Source: Pedobacter frigiditerrae | GTDB taxonomy: Bacteria; Bacteroidota; Bacteroidia; Sphingobacteriales; Sphingobacteriaceae | NCBI RefSeq assembly: GCF_032678705.1 | Contig: NZ_JAVTSS010000001.1 | Coordinates: forward strand, 1,798,001 to 1,862,000 | Length of the DNA stretch: 64,000 nt | Direction: 5' to 3' | Shown here: positions 7,948 to 15,510 of the stretch, in pieces | How the letters are laid out: the number at the start of each line of letters is the position of its first letter | How positions within the stretch are numbered: position 1 is the first letter of the stretch | Notes under the pieces: generated by a model | What the model was told of the DNA's origin: nothing | Seen by the model: the letters and a program-made list of their open reading frames with translations, nothing else | Databases searched by the model: none | Position numbers and translations under genes: made by a program

Positions 7948-10551
7948 TTAATTTATCTTTTTAAAGAAAACCCACACTTCATCCTTTTTTGTTCCTTCAA
8001 TTCCTTCTTGGTATTTTTTCATTAAAGCATTCCATTCATCAACTCTTGGATTATTTAACGTTGTTTTCGGGTTTAACTCATCTAAATTTGCTCCTTTTGG
8101 AATACTGATGACCAACATTAATTGGCGACCGTTTCTGTAAATAACCAATTGCTGAAAATCAGCATTGCAAAAGCCTTTTGACAACTCTGGCCATTTATCA
8201 AATTGCGTAGCATGCTCATCCAAATATTCCTTTTGCATCTTTTCATCTTTCACTAAGTTGGCTGATAAAATGATGTGGTCCCATTCCTTTGCAGGTTCCA
8301 ACAAACAATTCCTTTGCCTTGTAAAATCGTAAAACATATTGTCGTAGAGTTTTACTTCGGCATTGCTGAATTGCTTTTGAAACTTGTTTTGTAATGCTGC
8401 AGGTGTTTGTGTGGCGAAATAAATTACCACACGATTTTCCCATTGGTAAATTGAGGAAGCAGGAATCTGATTTGCCTTTAAAAATGAGTTTAATACTGCT
8501 TCTGTTGGTTTTGTTCCAGATTTAAAAACCAATTCTAATATCACTTGCTGATTTGCTAAATTGATTGGCTGAGCTGATTTATTTACAAATTTACCCTTCA
8601 ATAAATATTGGTATTTCTTTTGTAAACCAGCATTTAACTTGATGCTATCTGCTACCAAATTGCCATTATTTTGCCAAATGTTTCCAGGTCCATTTGCATT
8701 TTGAAGATACTTTTGTGCTGGTGTCCAATTGTCTCTTATGGTGTAATAAGCTGTGCCTTCATCTGTATAAATGTAAAACCAATGACTTGGAATATGGGCA
8801 TAAGGTGCTTTGTAAATGCTATCGATGTAATTCTTTGTGATAAACGATTCAGGTTGGGCTGACAAAGTATAAATCCCAGCAACATCATACATTCTTTTAC
8901 CGTAATGATGGATTTTATTGCCACTGATTACATTATTTCTCATTGCATTAACAGTTGGTGTCCAACCCCAACCTACGCTAATTGCAGAATAGGAAACTTC
9001 ATTAATCTCGTTATTCAATATCTTGATTCCTTTCACATAACCAGCTCCTAATCCAACTGTGCCCCAATCTTCATTGGTTACATTGCTAATCAGGTTGTTT
9101 TCAATTCTATCATTTGTAGAAATCTCTCTTTGGTCTTTCGGATTATAAGGCAAATGTGCCTCCATCGCTTCATCAGAAAAAGTTCCGATTAATATTCCAG
9201 AGCCACCGATATCTTTAAAGAGATTCCCTCTGATTAAATTATTTAGTGTACCTTTTTTATAATCCAATCCTGTTGATGCCAAATGCTCAAATTTGCAAGA
9301 ATCAAAACTCGTGCTTGTTGCATAACTCACTTCAACAGCCGCAGGTGGTCGGCCAACCCAAGCCTGATTTTCTAATTCTTTCTTATCAGGAGTTCCTGCA
9401 ATTTGAAGCTTGTAGGCATCCAACATAAACATTCCTGTTTGTAATGGAACGTGTCCTTGTTTAGCTGGCCTTAACCAAGTAGAATGCTCAAACGAAATAC
9501 CTTTAAACGAAACATTTGCTACAGGATGGTCTATCGTTCCTTCAATTTTAAGCAATGTTTCTAAATGTGGTACAACAACATCTACATTTTGCATCTGCTC
9601 ATTTTTTGCAGCCCAATAGTATATTTTATGATTTCGCAAGTCTTCAAACCATTCGCCTTGCTCATCTAAAAACTGAATAGAATTAGTTAGATAAAAAGCA
9701 GAGTTGCCGTCTTTTGAAATCCAAGGTGCAGGCCAAGGATGCTCAGATTGAATTCTACTTTCTGGTTGCATAAAAGTTAATTCTACAGCGTTTCCAATCA
9801 CCTTTGCCAACTTAATCCTCAGATTTGCAATTGCCCACCATTGATGAATAACCATTTCCATTCCTTCAATGTTTTTTGGATTGAAGTTCTTAGGAATTGG
9901 TATTCTGCAAGTCTGATTTTTGAAATCCCAAGATAAAATCCGGTTCATTATTTCGCCATTTCTATCTCTAGCCCTAGTAGCTTTATTTCCGTTCACCCAA
10001 AGTTGTCTAAACTCTAAAGTTCTGCCAGCTGGCGATGGTGCTTCGGCAACCCAAACGTTCCCAATCGCTTCTTTTGGCAAACCAACAATGGGAGTTGACA
10101 CCTTTCTCCAACCTTTAATTGAAAGCCCGCCACTAAAAATCACTTTAGCATTTTGAGCAGAAATAATTTGCGTCGGACTATCTTTTGTGCCTGAATCTTC
10201 AGGTTTTAGAATAATGGTTTCATCAAGTTTGTAAACTCCATTTTCAATTATAATTCGAATTCCTCCTTTTACAGCAACATCATTTAAACGGCGTAGTTCT
10301 CTTGCTTTACGCAAAGCGGAATGTAGTGTTGCGAAAGGTTTTTCTTTGCTTCCAACATTATTATCTGAACCTTTTAAGGAAACATAAATATCAGCTGCGC
10401 TGGATGTTAAGCAATACATTATAAGAAATAGCGTAGAGATAAAATTTTTGGTTCGTGGAGATACGAACCAAGGATGCCCGCCGTGGTTCGTGTCTCCACG
10501 AACTACTAGATGTTGAATCCTTGTTTTTAAACTGTTTCTAATTTCTTTCAT
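7948..10551 (-). CDS. secreted parallel beta-helix hydrolase (GH141-like) fused to L-rhamnose mutarotase-like domain
   Basis: About 867 residues from the ATG at 10551. The mature N-terminus DIYVSLKGSDNNVG...KPFATLHSAL, followed by the GGxxIKGW and VNGNKATRARDRNG patterns, is typical of right-handed parallel beta-helix carbohydrate enzymes. It resembles the GH141 group, which includes an RG-II alpha-L-fucosidase. Helix turns with N/D-rich coils occupy about residues 60-600. The last 110 residues match the L-rhamnose mutarotase family: the WPEL motif preceded by a His (YLDEHATQFDKWPEL, from about residue 776), then QLVIYRNGRQLMLVI and RVDEWNALMKKY. The preceding 75 residues look like another ferredoxin-like unit. 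The signal region is odd: an n-region (MKEIRNSLKTRIQHL) is separated from the hydrophobic core (ISTLFLIMYCLTSS) by residues encoded by an inserted palindrome. An in-frame TTG at 10629 lies inside a repeat and is disfavoured. GH141 membership is by resemblance only. Confidence 0.8.
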   Translation of the reverse strand: MKEIRNSLKTRIQHLVVRGDTNHGGHPWFVSPRTKNFISTLFLIMYCLTSSAADIYVSLKGSDNNVGSKEKPFATLHSALRKARELRRLNDVAVKGGIRIIIENGVYKLDETIILKPEDSGTKDSPTQIISAQNAKVIFSGGLSIKGWRKVSTPIVGLPKEAIGNVWVAEAPSPAGRTLEFRQLWVNGNKATRARDRNGEIMNRILSWDFKNQTCRIPIPKNFNPKNIEGMEMVIHQWWAIANLRIKLAKVIGNAVELTFMQPESRIQSEHPWPAPWISKDGNSAFYLTNSIQFLDEQGEWFEDLRNHKIYYWAAKNEQMQNVDVVVPHLETLLKIEGTIDHPVANVSFKGISFEHSTWLRPAKQGHVPLQTGMFMLDAYKLQIAGTPDKKELENQAWVGRPPAAVEVSYATSTSFDSCKFEHLASTGLDYKKGTLNNLIRGNLFKDIGGSGILIGTFSDEAMEAHLPYNPKDQREISTNDRIENNLISNVTNEDWGTVGLGAGYVKGIKILNNEINEVSYSAISVGWGWTPTVNAMRNNVISGNKIHHYGKRMYDVAGIYTLSAQPESFITKNYIDSIYKAPYAHIPSHWFYIYTDEGTAYYTIRDNWTPAQKYLQNANGPGNIWQNNGNLVADSIKLNAGLQKKYQYLLKGKFVNKSAQPINLANQQVILELVFKSGTKPTEAVLNSFLKANQIPASSIYQWENRVVIYFATQTPAALQNKFQKQFSNAEVKLYDNMFYDFTRQRNCLLEPAKEWDHIILSANLVKDEKMQKEYLDEHATQFDKWPELSKGFCNADFQQLVIYRNGRQLMLVISIPKGANLDELNPKTTLNNPRVDEWNALMKKYQEGIEGTKKDEVWVFFKKIN
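10450..10504. repeat. 55-bp palindrome inside a coding region
   Basis: Arms GTTCGTGGAGATACGAACCA and TGGTTCGTGTCTCCACGAAC are inverted with one mismatch around a 13-base loop. The element is read in frame on the minus strand (VVRGDTNHGG...) and sits between the charged n-region and the hydrophobic core of the signal peptide of the 7948-10551 gene. Removing about 57 bp would restore an ordinary signal peptide. Confidence 0.8.
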
Positions 10552-10596
10552 ATTATTCTTAGCTCCCCCAACTTGCCAACCTTCCCAGTCCATCGC

Positions 10597-10634
10597 ACTA
10601 GCAGATTGCTTCGTCGTACCTCCTCGCAATGACG
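10597..10634. repeat. partial CGTCATTGCGAG family repeat (right half)
   Basis: Reads CTAGCAGATTGCTTCGTCGT, then ACCTCCTCGCAATGACG. It lies between the beta-helix/mutarotase gene and the upstream epimerase-like gene. Confidence 0.7.
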
Positions 10635-10645
10635 CACTGACGATG

Positions 10646-11542
10646 TTAACTAGGCTGAAATATCTTTTTTAAATAAGCTGTATTTGCACTGAAGTTGTAC
10701 TTTACATTTGTAGGTTGCTTTGCATCACGAGAACGTTCAACAACTAACCAGCCGCACCAACCCATATCATCTAAAGTTTCTTTCACTTTAACCAAATCTA
10801 TCTTAGGGTCGTTTTCTAACCACACACCATCTTCATTTGTAGCGTGTATTTGAATGATATTTTTCCTGCCTAAAATCCTTAGTTCTTGATGTAAATCTCT
10901 TCCATTCTTTATTGCATTAGAAAAATTGAAATAACTTTTGATAGCTTTTGAATCAATTTCATTCAGCAATGCTAACTCACCTTTTGCATCTAATGAAGTT
11001 TCAATACCAATCACAACACCGGCTTTTTTAGCCATTTTGCCAACAATTTTCAATCGTTCTACTATTGGTTGTCGTAACTCTGGATTTTTAACCAAATCGC
11101 CCTGCACGCCTAAAGGCAAAAAGCCAACTTTTACATTCATTGCCTTCATCGTATCCAAGCAATCCTGTATCATTTTCACATAAGTCGGTCGTTTTGCGAA
11201 TGATTGCGCATAAAAACCAGTCATTGCCAAAGCGCAGATTTCTAAATTCAATTCTTTGGCTTTGTCTAAATATTCTTGCCTAATTTTAGGGTCGGCCAAT
11301 TTGTTATCGAAGGTTTCTCTATCACCCAAACCGCCCATATCAATTTCTAAACCATCTGCACCAATTTCTTTTGTCAGTTGCAGTGCGCTCAACTTTTGCC
11401 GTTTTAAAATCATTAAATCAATTACAGCAATCTTATATTTTGATTTTTTTGCTGCCGCAAATAGAAATCCACTAGGCAACACCAGGCTTCCTGTTAGCAA
11501 AGCCAATGAATTGATGAATGTTCTTCTATCCTGCACTTGCAT
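10646..11542 (-). CDS. sugar phosphate isomerase/epimerase-like TIM barrel, exported (Tat-type signal)
   Basis: A 298-residue protein of the xylose-isomerase-like AP-endonuclease-2 superfamily. The N-terminus QDRRTFINSLALLTGSLVLP has a twin-arginine and a moderately hydrophobic core, as in Tat signals of Bacteroidota epimerase-like proteins. Barrel strands include GADGLEIDMGG, VGFLPLGVQ, VVIGIETSLD and IIQIHATNEDG, and it ends with GWCGWLVVERS. The acidic and His residues in these strands are the likely metal ligands. Its exact substrate is unknown; a carbohydrate isomerisation or related lyase step is expected. The start codon lies 1 bp after the stop codon of the upstream esterase gene, which implies translational coupling and one transcript. 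Confidence 0.82.
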   Translation of the reverse strand: MQVQDRRTFINSLALLTGSLVLPSGFLFAAAKKSKYKIAVIDLMILKRQKLSALQLTKEIGADGLEIDMGGLGDRETFDNKLADPKIRQEYLDKAKELNLEICALAMTGFYAQSFAKRPTYVKMIQDCLDTMKAMNVKVGFLPLGVQGDLVKNPELRQPIVERLKIVGKMAKKAGVVIGIETSLDAKGELALLNEIDSKAIKSYFNFSNAIKNGRDLHQELRILGRKNIIQIHATNEDGVWLENDPKIDLVKVKETLDDMGWCGWLVVERSRDAKQPTNVKYNFSANTAYLKKIFQPS

Positions 11543-11543
11543 C

Positions 11544-12974
11544 TTAATCTTTAAAATTTGGGAATAATTTCTTTAGGTTTTCGAAACCTATTATTGCATT
11601 TTTAGGCAAGTTCTGACCTTTATCTCCAAATACATACAATGCAGTTTCTGGTTCGATGGTTACTTTACTTTCATCATATTTACCAGTTTTATCTTTTACT
11701 GCAACTGCATTTAGCTTGAAGTTTTTGATTAAAAAATCGTATAATGCAATACGTTTATTTATTCCGAAATCGTGTTTTTCAATTGGCAGATGAACATTTT
11801 CAACTTTGTTGCTAACTCCATAATAACCGTACATTTTTTGTAGGTAAGGAAAATCGTGTTGAGGAGTTTCTGCTGTCCAATCGCCACCATCTGACACAAT
11901 TAGTTGTGGTCTTGGAGCTGCCATAGCTGCTAATTCCACATTATCTGTTCCGCCAGCACAAAAATGAATTGGCATTCCGCTTTCGCAAGGGCAACCGCCA
12001 TAAAAGTAAGATGACATAGCCACAACTGGTGCGCTTAACTTAATTCTTGTATCCATCGCCGTCATTAATATAGAATGACTTCCTGCCCCTGAACCGCCAC
12101 TAATGCCAATTCTGGCTGTATCAGTTTCTTTTAACGAAGTGAAATAATCTAAAATCCTTATTCCTCCTAAAGTTTGTACAGTTTGTGCTAAAGCTTTTCT
12201 GTGGTCTTCATATTTAAATTGTAGCATAGATTCGCCCCAAGCAAACAAATCGTAACTAAATGCCATTGCTCCCATCTTGGCAATCATGGCACAACGAGTC
12301 TGGCAATCTGCACGAAAACGTTGTTTTTCCCAATGCCCATCTGGACTTAAAACCACTGGAATTTTACCTTTATAGTTTAGCGGTTTATACAATGAACCAT
12401 TGATATACAAACCAGGCATAATTTCGATAGCGATATTCTCGACCGTGTAACCATCAAAAACTCTTTTAGGTGTAATAATTGGTTTTGAATTTGGTTTGGC
12501 TGGCAATGGCGATAATAATAATGCTTCATATAATTGAGGCTTAATTAATGCTTTACGTTTTTCCCAGCTTGCTACATCATTGTATTTCGTTGCCAAAGTA
12601 TCTAAATAAGCCCAGCCATCCTTTACATCCCATCGGTTATATTCATATTCCTTAAGCTTATAAACCTTATCTTTTTCTTTGTTAACCTTCATATCTAAAG
12701 GTTTTAACACATTATCTAAAGTTTGGTCTACATCAGTTCTAAAGCGCCAATCGGCATAATTAACCCATTTGTCTTTTACTTGTGGGTCGCTGTATTTAAT
12801 CTTAACACCAAATTTTGTCTCAATATCTTTGAGCACTTGTAAAAGTGGCTTTCTATACTGATTGTCTGTATTTCCACTTTGTGCGGAGAGTTGGTTTATA
12901 GATAATAAATTAAGTATTATAAACAGTGCAAAATACAATGCCCTACTCGTCATTGCGAGTTTTCGATTTTTCAT
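11544..12974 (-). CDS. secreted STN domain - alpha/beta hydrolase fusion (acetylxylan-esterase-like)
   Basis: About 476 residues from the ATG at 12974. The signal peptide runs MKNRKLAMTSRALYFALFII and ends near QLSAQ. Residues about 41-109 look like an STN (secretin/TonB short N-terminal) domain (LLQVLKDIETKFGVKIKY, then TLDNVLKPLDMKV). Residues about 180-470 form an alpha/beta hydrolase with nucleophile elbow GISGGSG (Ser about 292) and a catalytic His in EKHDFG (about 401). Family context suggests removal of acetyl or other ester groups from pectin. The open frame continues upstream through three tandem 150-bp repeat units to a GTG at 13403, but that would add a repetitive 143-residue tail before the signal peptide. 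The start at 12974 or at 12953 (MTSRALYF) lies in the repeat itself. The stop is 1 bp from the next gene's ATG. Confidence 0.78.
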   Translation of the reverse strand: MKNRKLAMTSRALYFALFIILNLLSINQLSAQSGNTDNQYRKPLLQVLKDIETKFGVKIKYSDPQVKDKWVNYADWRFRTDVDQTLDNVLKPLDMKVNKEKDKVYKLKEYEYNRWDVKDGWAYLDTLATKYNDVASWEKRKALIKPQLYEALLLSPLPAKPNSKPIITPKRVFDGYTVENIAIEIMPGLYINGSLYKPLNYKGKIPVVLSPDGHWEKQRFRADCQTRCAMIAKMGAMAFSYDLFAWGESMLQFKYEDHRKALAQTVQTLGGIRILDYFTSLKETDTARIGISGGSGAGSHSILMTAMDTRIKLSAPVVAMSSYFYGGCPCESGMPIHFCAGGTDNVELAAMAAPRPQLIVSDGGDWTAETPQHDFPYLQKMYGYYGVSNKVENVHLPIEKHDFGINKRIALYDFLIKNFKLNAVAVKDKTGKYDESKVTIEPETALYVFGDKGQNLPKNAIIGFENLKKLFPNFKD

Positions 12975-13377
12975 CGAAACGAAACAATCTGCCAAGAGTG
13001 ATGGGAAATTACAAATACCCAACACACTAGCAGATTGCTTCGCCTTTGAAGAAAAGGCTCGCAATGACGCACTTAGGGCAAAATACAATGCCTTGCTCGT
13101 CATTGCGAGTTTTCGATTTTTCATCGAAACGAAACAATCTGCCAAGAGCGATGGGAAATTACAAATACCCAACACACTAGCAGATTGCTTCGCCTTTGAA
13201 GAAAAGGCTCGCAATGACGCACTTAGGGCAAAATACAATGCCCTACTCGTCATTGCGAGTTTTCGATTTTTCATCGAAACGAAACAATCTGCCAAGAGCG
13301 ATGGGAAATTACAAATACCCAACACACTAGCAGATTGCTTCGCCTTTGAAGAAAAGGCTCGCAATGACGGACTTAGT
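12928..13377. repeat. three tandem 150-bp units, each carrying a CGTCATTGCGAG repeat
   Basis: GCAAAATACAATGCC recurs at 12928, 13078 and 13228, giving an exact period of 150 bp over three units. Each unit carries a full palindromic element (CGTCATTGCGAG ... CTCGCAATGACG) plus about 25 bp copied from the 5' end of the esterase gene (encoding ALYFAL). The units differ at only a few bases (for example CCCTACTCGT versus CCTTGCTCGT), so the amplification looks recent. Because 150 is a multiple of three, reading frames stay open on both strands. Confidence 0.92.
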
Positions 13378-13399
13378 TTAATATAATTTACTATTTTTC

Positions 13400-14536
13400 T
13401 CACGGTTCTTCGTTTTTTGTTTCAGTTAAAACTGGTGCTTTATAACCTTTCATATTAGGCCAAACTCCATTTTCAATCTTCTTCAATTTTAACTTTGAAG
13501 GGTCGACAACTACGTGTTTTATTTTCTCTCTTCTCCAAGTATAAATGAAGTGAAGCATTCCATCTGAAGTTTGAATTACAGCCGGATAAGAATATTGGCT
13601 GATTGGAGAATCTTCCAAAATCAATGCTGCATACCATTGTTTGCCATCTTTAGAAATGGAAACATTTAATGGTGTTCTTGGTCCTTTTGCTAATTCTCCG
13701 GGAGGCAAAACGTGGTTATAAACCAAAACTTGTCTCCCATCCTTCATCGTTACAGCATCAGTTCCTGAGTTGTTATTTGGTAAGTTAGTTTTTGCCAATG
13801 GCGACCAAGTTTCTCCATTGTCAGTTGACCAAGATTCAACTAAACTTCTATTCCTTGACCTTGCTAAAATTTGAAGTTTTCCATCTTTATGTTGTAAAAT
13901 ACTAGGCTGAATGGCATCCATACCATTGCTATCAATGGGACCAATGGTACGCCAAGTTTTACCGTTGTCTTTTGTTACTTCGAAATGAATTCTCCAACCT
14001 TTACCTTCCTTGCTTGATGGAGCAAAAAGATTTCCATTACTTAATAAAACAGGTTTATTCTTTACTGGGCCAATGTTATCATTAGGTAATTTAGTTGCTT
14101 CAGACCAAGTTATACCCCCATCTTTTGAAGTTCTCATCATTCCCCACCATTCAGATGGTTTTGGTCCGATTTTGTAAAACAAGATTAAATCGCCACCGGG
14201 AACTTGATATAAAACAGGGTTCCAAGTTGGTAATCTTTTGCCATCTGGCTGAATACCATTTGCCGCAGAAACTGGAGCCAACCACTTGCCATCAACAAAA
14301 CGACTAATATAAATTTCCACATCTGGGTCGCGTTCTTTTGTTCCGCCGAAGTAAGATGCGACTAATCCGGTTGGTGTTTCTACAATTGTTGCAGAGTGAC
14401 AAGATGGAAAAGGAGCTTTGTCATATAAATACTCTTGTTTTACAATTCCTTTTTGCCATTTTTCTAATTGTGCATTTGCTCCTATCGCTACCGCGAAAAC
14501 GAGGGTTAGTGTGATGTATATTTTTCTTTTTAGCAT
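13400..14536 (-). CDS. exo-alpha-sialidase-like BNR/Asp-box beta-propeller
   Basis: About 378 residues from the ATG at 14536 (MLKRKIYITL), with a signal peptide ending near GANAQ. The mature protein starts with the BNR_2-type segment PFPSCHSATIVETPTG and FGGTKERDPDVEIY. Asp-box turns follow: SKDGGITWSE, TKDNGKTWRT and STDNGETWSP. This is the six-bladed sialidase-superfamily fold. In pectin loci such proteins need not act on sialic acid; relatives may handle Kdo/Dha-like or uronic residues, so the true substrate is open. In-frame ATGs at 14557 and 14623 lie in or beyond the upstream repeat element and would place unrelated residues before the signal peptide. Confidence 0.8.
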   Translation of the reverse strand: MLKRKIYITLTLVFAVAIGANAQLEKWQKGIVKQEYLYDKAPFPSCHSATIVETPTGLVASYFGGTKERDPDVEIYISRFVDGKWLAPVSAANGIQPDGKRLPTWNPVLYQVPGGDLILFYKIGPKPSEWWGMMRTSKDGGITWSEATKLPNDNIGPVKNKPVLLSNGNLFAPSSKEGKGWRIHFEVTKDNGKTWRTIGPIDSNGMDAIQPSILQHKDGKLQILARSRNRSLVESWSTDNGETWSPLAKTNLPNNNSGTDAVTMKDGRQVLVYNHVLPPGELAKGPRTPLNVSISKDGKQWYAALILEDSPISQYSYPAVIQTSDGMLHFIYTWRREKIKHVVVDPSKLKLKKIENGVWPNMKGYKAPVLTETKNEEP

Positions 14537-14551
14537 AATCTTATGAGTTTT

Positions 14552-14659
14552 CGTCATTGCGAGGTTTGATTTTTCATCAACCGAAGCAATCTGCCTTGTG
14601 TGTTTGGTATTTATTATCCCCATCGCTCTGAGCAGATTGCGTCGTGCCTCACAATGACG
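14552..14659. repeat. CGTCATTGCGAG family repeat, full copy
   Basis: Starts CGTCATTGCGAGG and ends CACAATGACG. The arms AAGCAATCTGC and GCAGATTGCGTCG pair across a central region. Its left end supplies an in-frame ATG (14557) just ahead of the sialidase-like gene. Confidence 0.8.
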
Positions 14660-14667
14660 ATTAAGTT

Positions 14668-15321
14668 TTACTGTTTAGCTTTTTTCTCTTTCTCAGCCTT
14701 AATCTTTTTAGTGTAATCGCTATACATTGTTCTCCAATTGCGACCATTGTTATTTAAAAATTGCTCTGATTTAGTTTTATAGATTTCGAAAATCGCCGAA
14801 ATCTGTTTCATATTTTTATAGTCAACTGCTTGTTCACGAGCTTGTTTTAAAAATCCTAGAATTTTAGCTTCTTCATCAGCTGTTAAATTTGGAACGATAG
14901 ATTTGTAACCATTCATTGTAAAAGCAACTTTTCCGATGGTGTATTTATCTAAGATTGCTTCCACTTGCTCTGGTGTTAAATCTTTCTTTAAACCATCCAT
15001 TAAAGCTGTATGAACTGTTGTAGGCATTGCGCTATCTGCAATTATTTCCCTGTCCAAATCACTTAGTTTATTTCCAGTAACTGGATTTATCCCTGCTGGA
15101 ACAGTAGAAGCTGGATGTGCATTATGCCAATTTCTAATAGTAGTTAAATGAGTTGCCACAACTTCTTTTACACGAGCTTCTTTTTGAGCATCGCCTAAAT
15201 TTAAGGACGCAACCCATTCAGCAGCTTTTTTACTGTTCTCTTCGTCAGCAGTGGCTGATGTCTGTGCTTTTGCAAATGTGATTGCTAAGGCTAGAAATGT
15301 GAATACAAATATTTTTTTCAT
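14668..15321 (-). CDS. DUF3826 family protein, secreted
   Basis: About 217 residues from the ATG at 15321 (MKKIFVFTFL), with a signal peptide ending near TFAKA. The mature part is mostly alpha-helical and charged. It carries AAEWVASLNLGDAQKEARV and a central LTPEQVEAILDKYTIGKV segment that match the DUF3826 family, which is often found in pectin/rhamnose PULs of Bacteroidota. Its function is unknown. A paralogue (40390-41055) precedes SusC. The repeated 'DLTPEQVEAIL / LTADEEAKIL' helices resemble a periplasmic helical chaperone or sensor more than an enzyme, but that is speculation. The in-frame ATG at 15348 belongs to the adjacent repeat element. Confidence 0.8.
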   Translation of the reverse strand: MKKIFVFTFLALAITFAKAQTSATADEENSKKAAEWVASLNLGDAQKEARVKEVVATHLTTIRNWHNAHPASTVPAGINPVTGNKLSDLDREIIADSAMPTTVHTALMDGLKKDLTPEQVEAILDKYTIGKVAFTMNGYKSIVPNLTADEEAKILGFLKQAREQAVDYKNMKQISAIFEIYKTKSEQFLNNNGRNWRTMYSDYTKKIKAEKEKKAKQ

Positions 15322-15342
15322 AGTTGTTATTTTTAAACTGTT

Positions 15343-15384
15343 CGTCATTGCGAGGATTGATTTTTCATCAACCGAAGCAATCTT
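15343..15384. repeat. partial CGTCATTGCGAG family repeat (left half)
   Basis: CGTCATTGCGAGGATTGA, then CATCAACCGAAGCAATCT. The right half is missing and another repeat family begins about 17 bp further on. Confidence 0.7.
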
Positions 15385-15400
15385 TCTTAATTATTATATT

Positions 15401-15510
15401 CAACCACCCCGTCAGCAAGCTGACACCCATCCAAAGGAGGGGAATTTCCCCTCATAGTTTTTTATGCATTTCGCAATTCCCCCTTTGGGGGTTAGGGGGC
15501 TTTTTTCTTC
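15401..15510. repeat. G/C-tract palindromic repeat, family 2
   Basis: Contains CAACCACCCCGTCAGC, then GAGGGGAATTTCCCC, CATAGTTTT, and AATTCCCCCTTTGGGGG followed by TAGGGGGC. A second copy lies at 25748-25863 and shares GAGGGGAATTTCCCCnCATAG. The GC content is well above the local background. It overlaps the last codons of the GH78 gene downstream. Confidence 0.7.

Noticed and set aside
10552-10629. TTG at 10629 as start of the beta-helix/mutarotase gene
   Set aside because: It lies inside a repeat element and the encoded residues (MRGGTTKQSA) precede a normal ATG with a basic n-region at 10551.
12928-13377. Three near-identical units as a possible CRISPR array
   Set aside because: The units are 150 bp, contiguous, contain the same internal palindrome and have no unique spacers; no cas genes are present.
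12862-13386. 174-codon plus-strand open frame across the 150-bp tandem units
   Set aside because: It is made almost entirely of the repeat unit (the same 50-residue block three times) and lies antisense to the esterase start. It is open because the period is a multiple of three, not because it is a gene.
13375-13403. GTG at 13403 as the true start of the STN-esterase
   Set aside because: It would place a 143-residue repeat-encoded tail before a good signal peptide; a start at 12974 or 12953 is more plausible.
13400-14536. True sialidase acting on sialic acid
   Set aside because: Asp-boxes show the fold only. Nothing else in the locus points to sialic acid, and the context is pectin, so the call was kept at the superfamily level.
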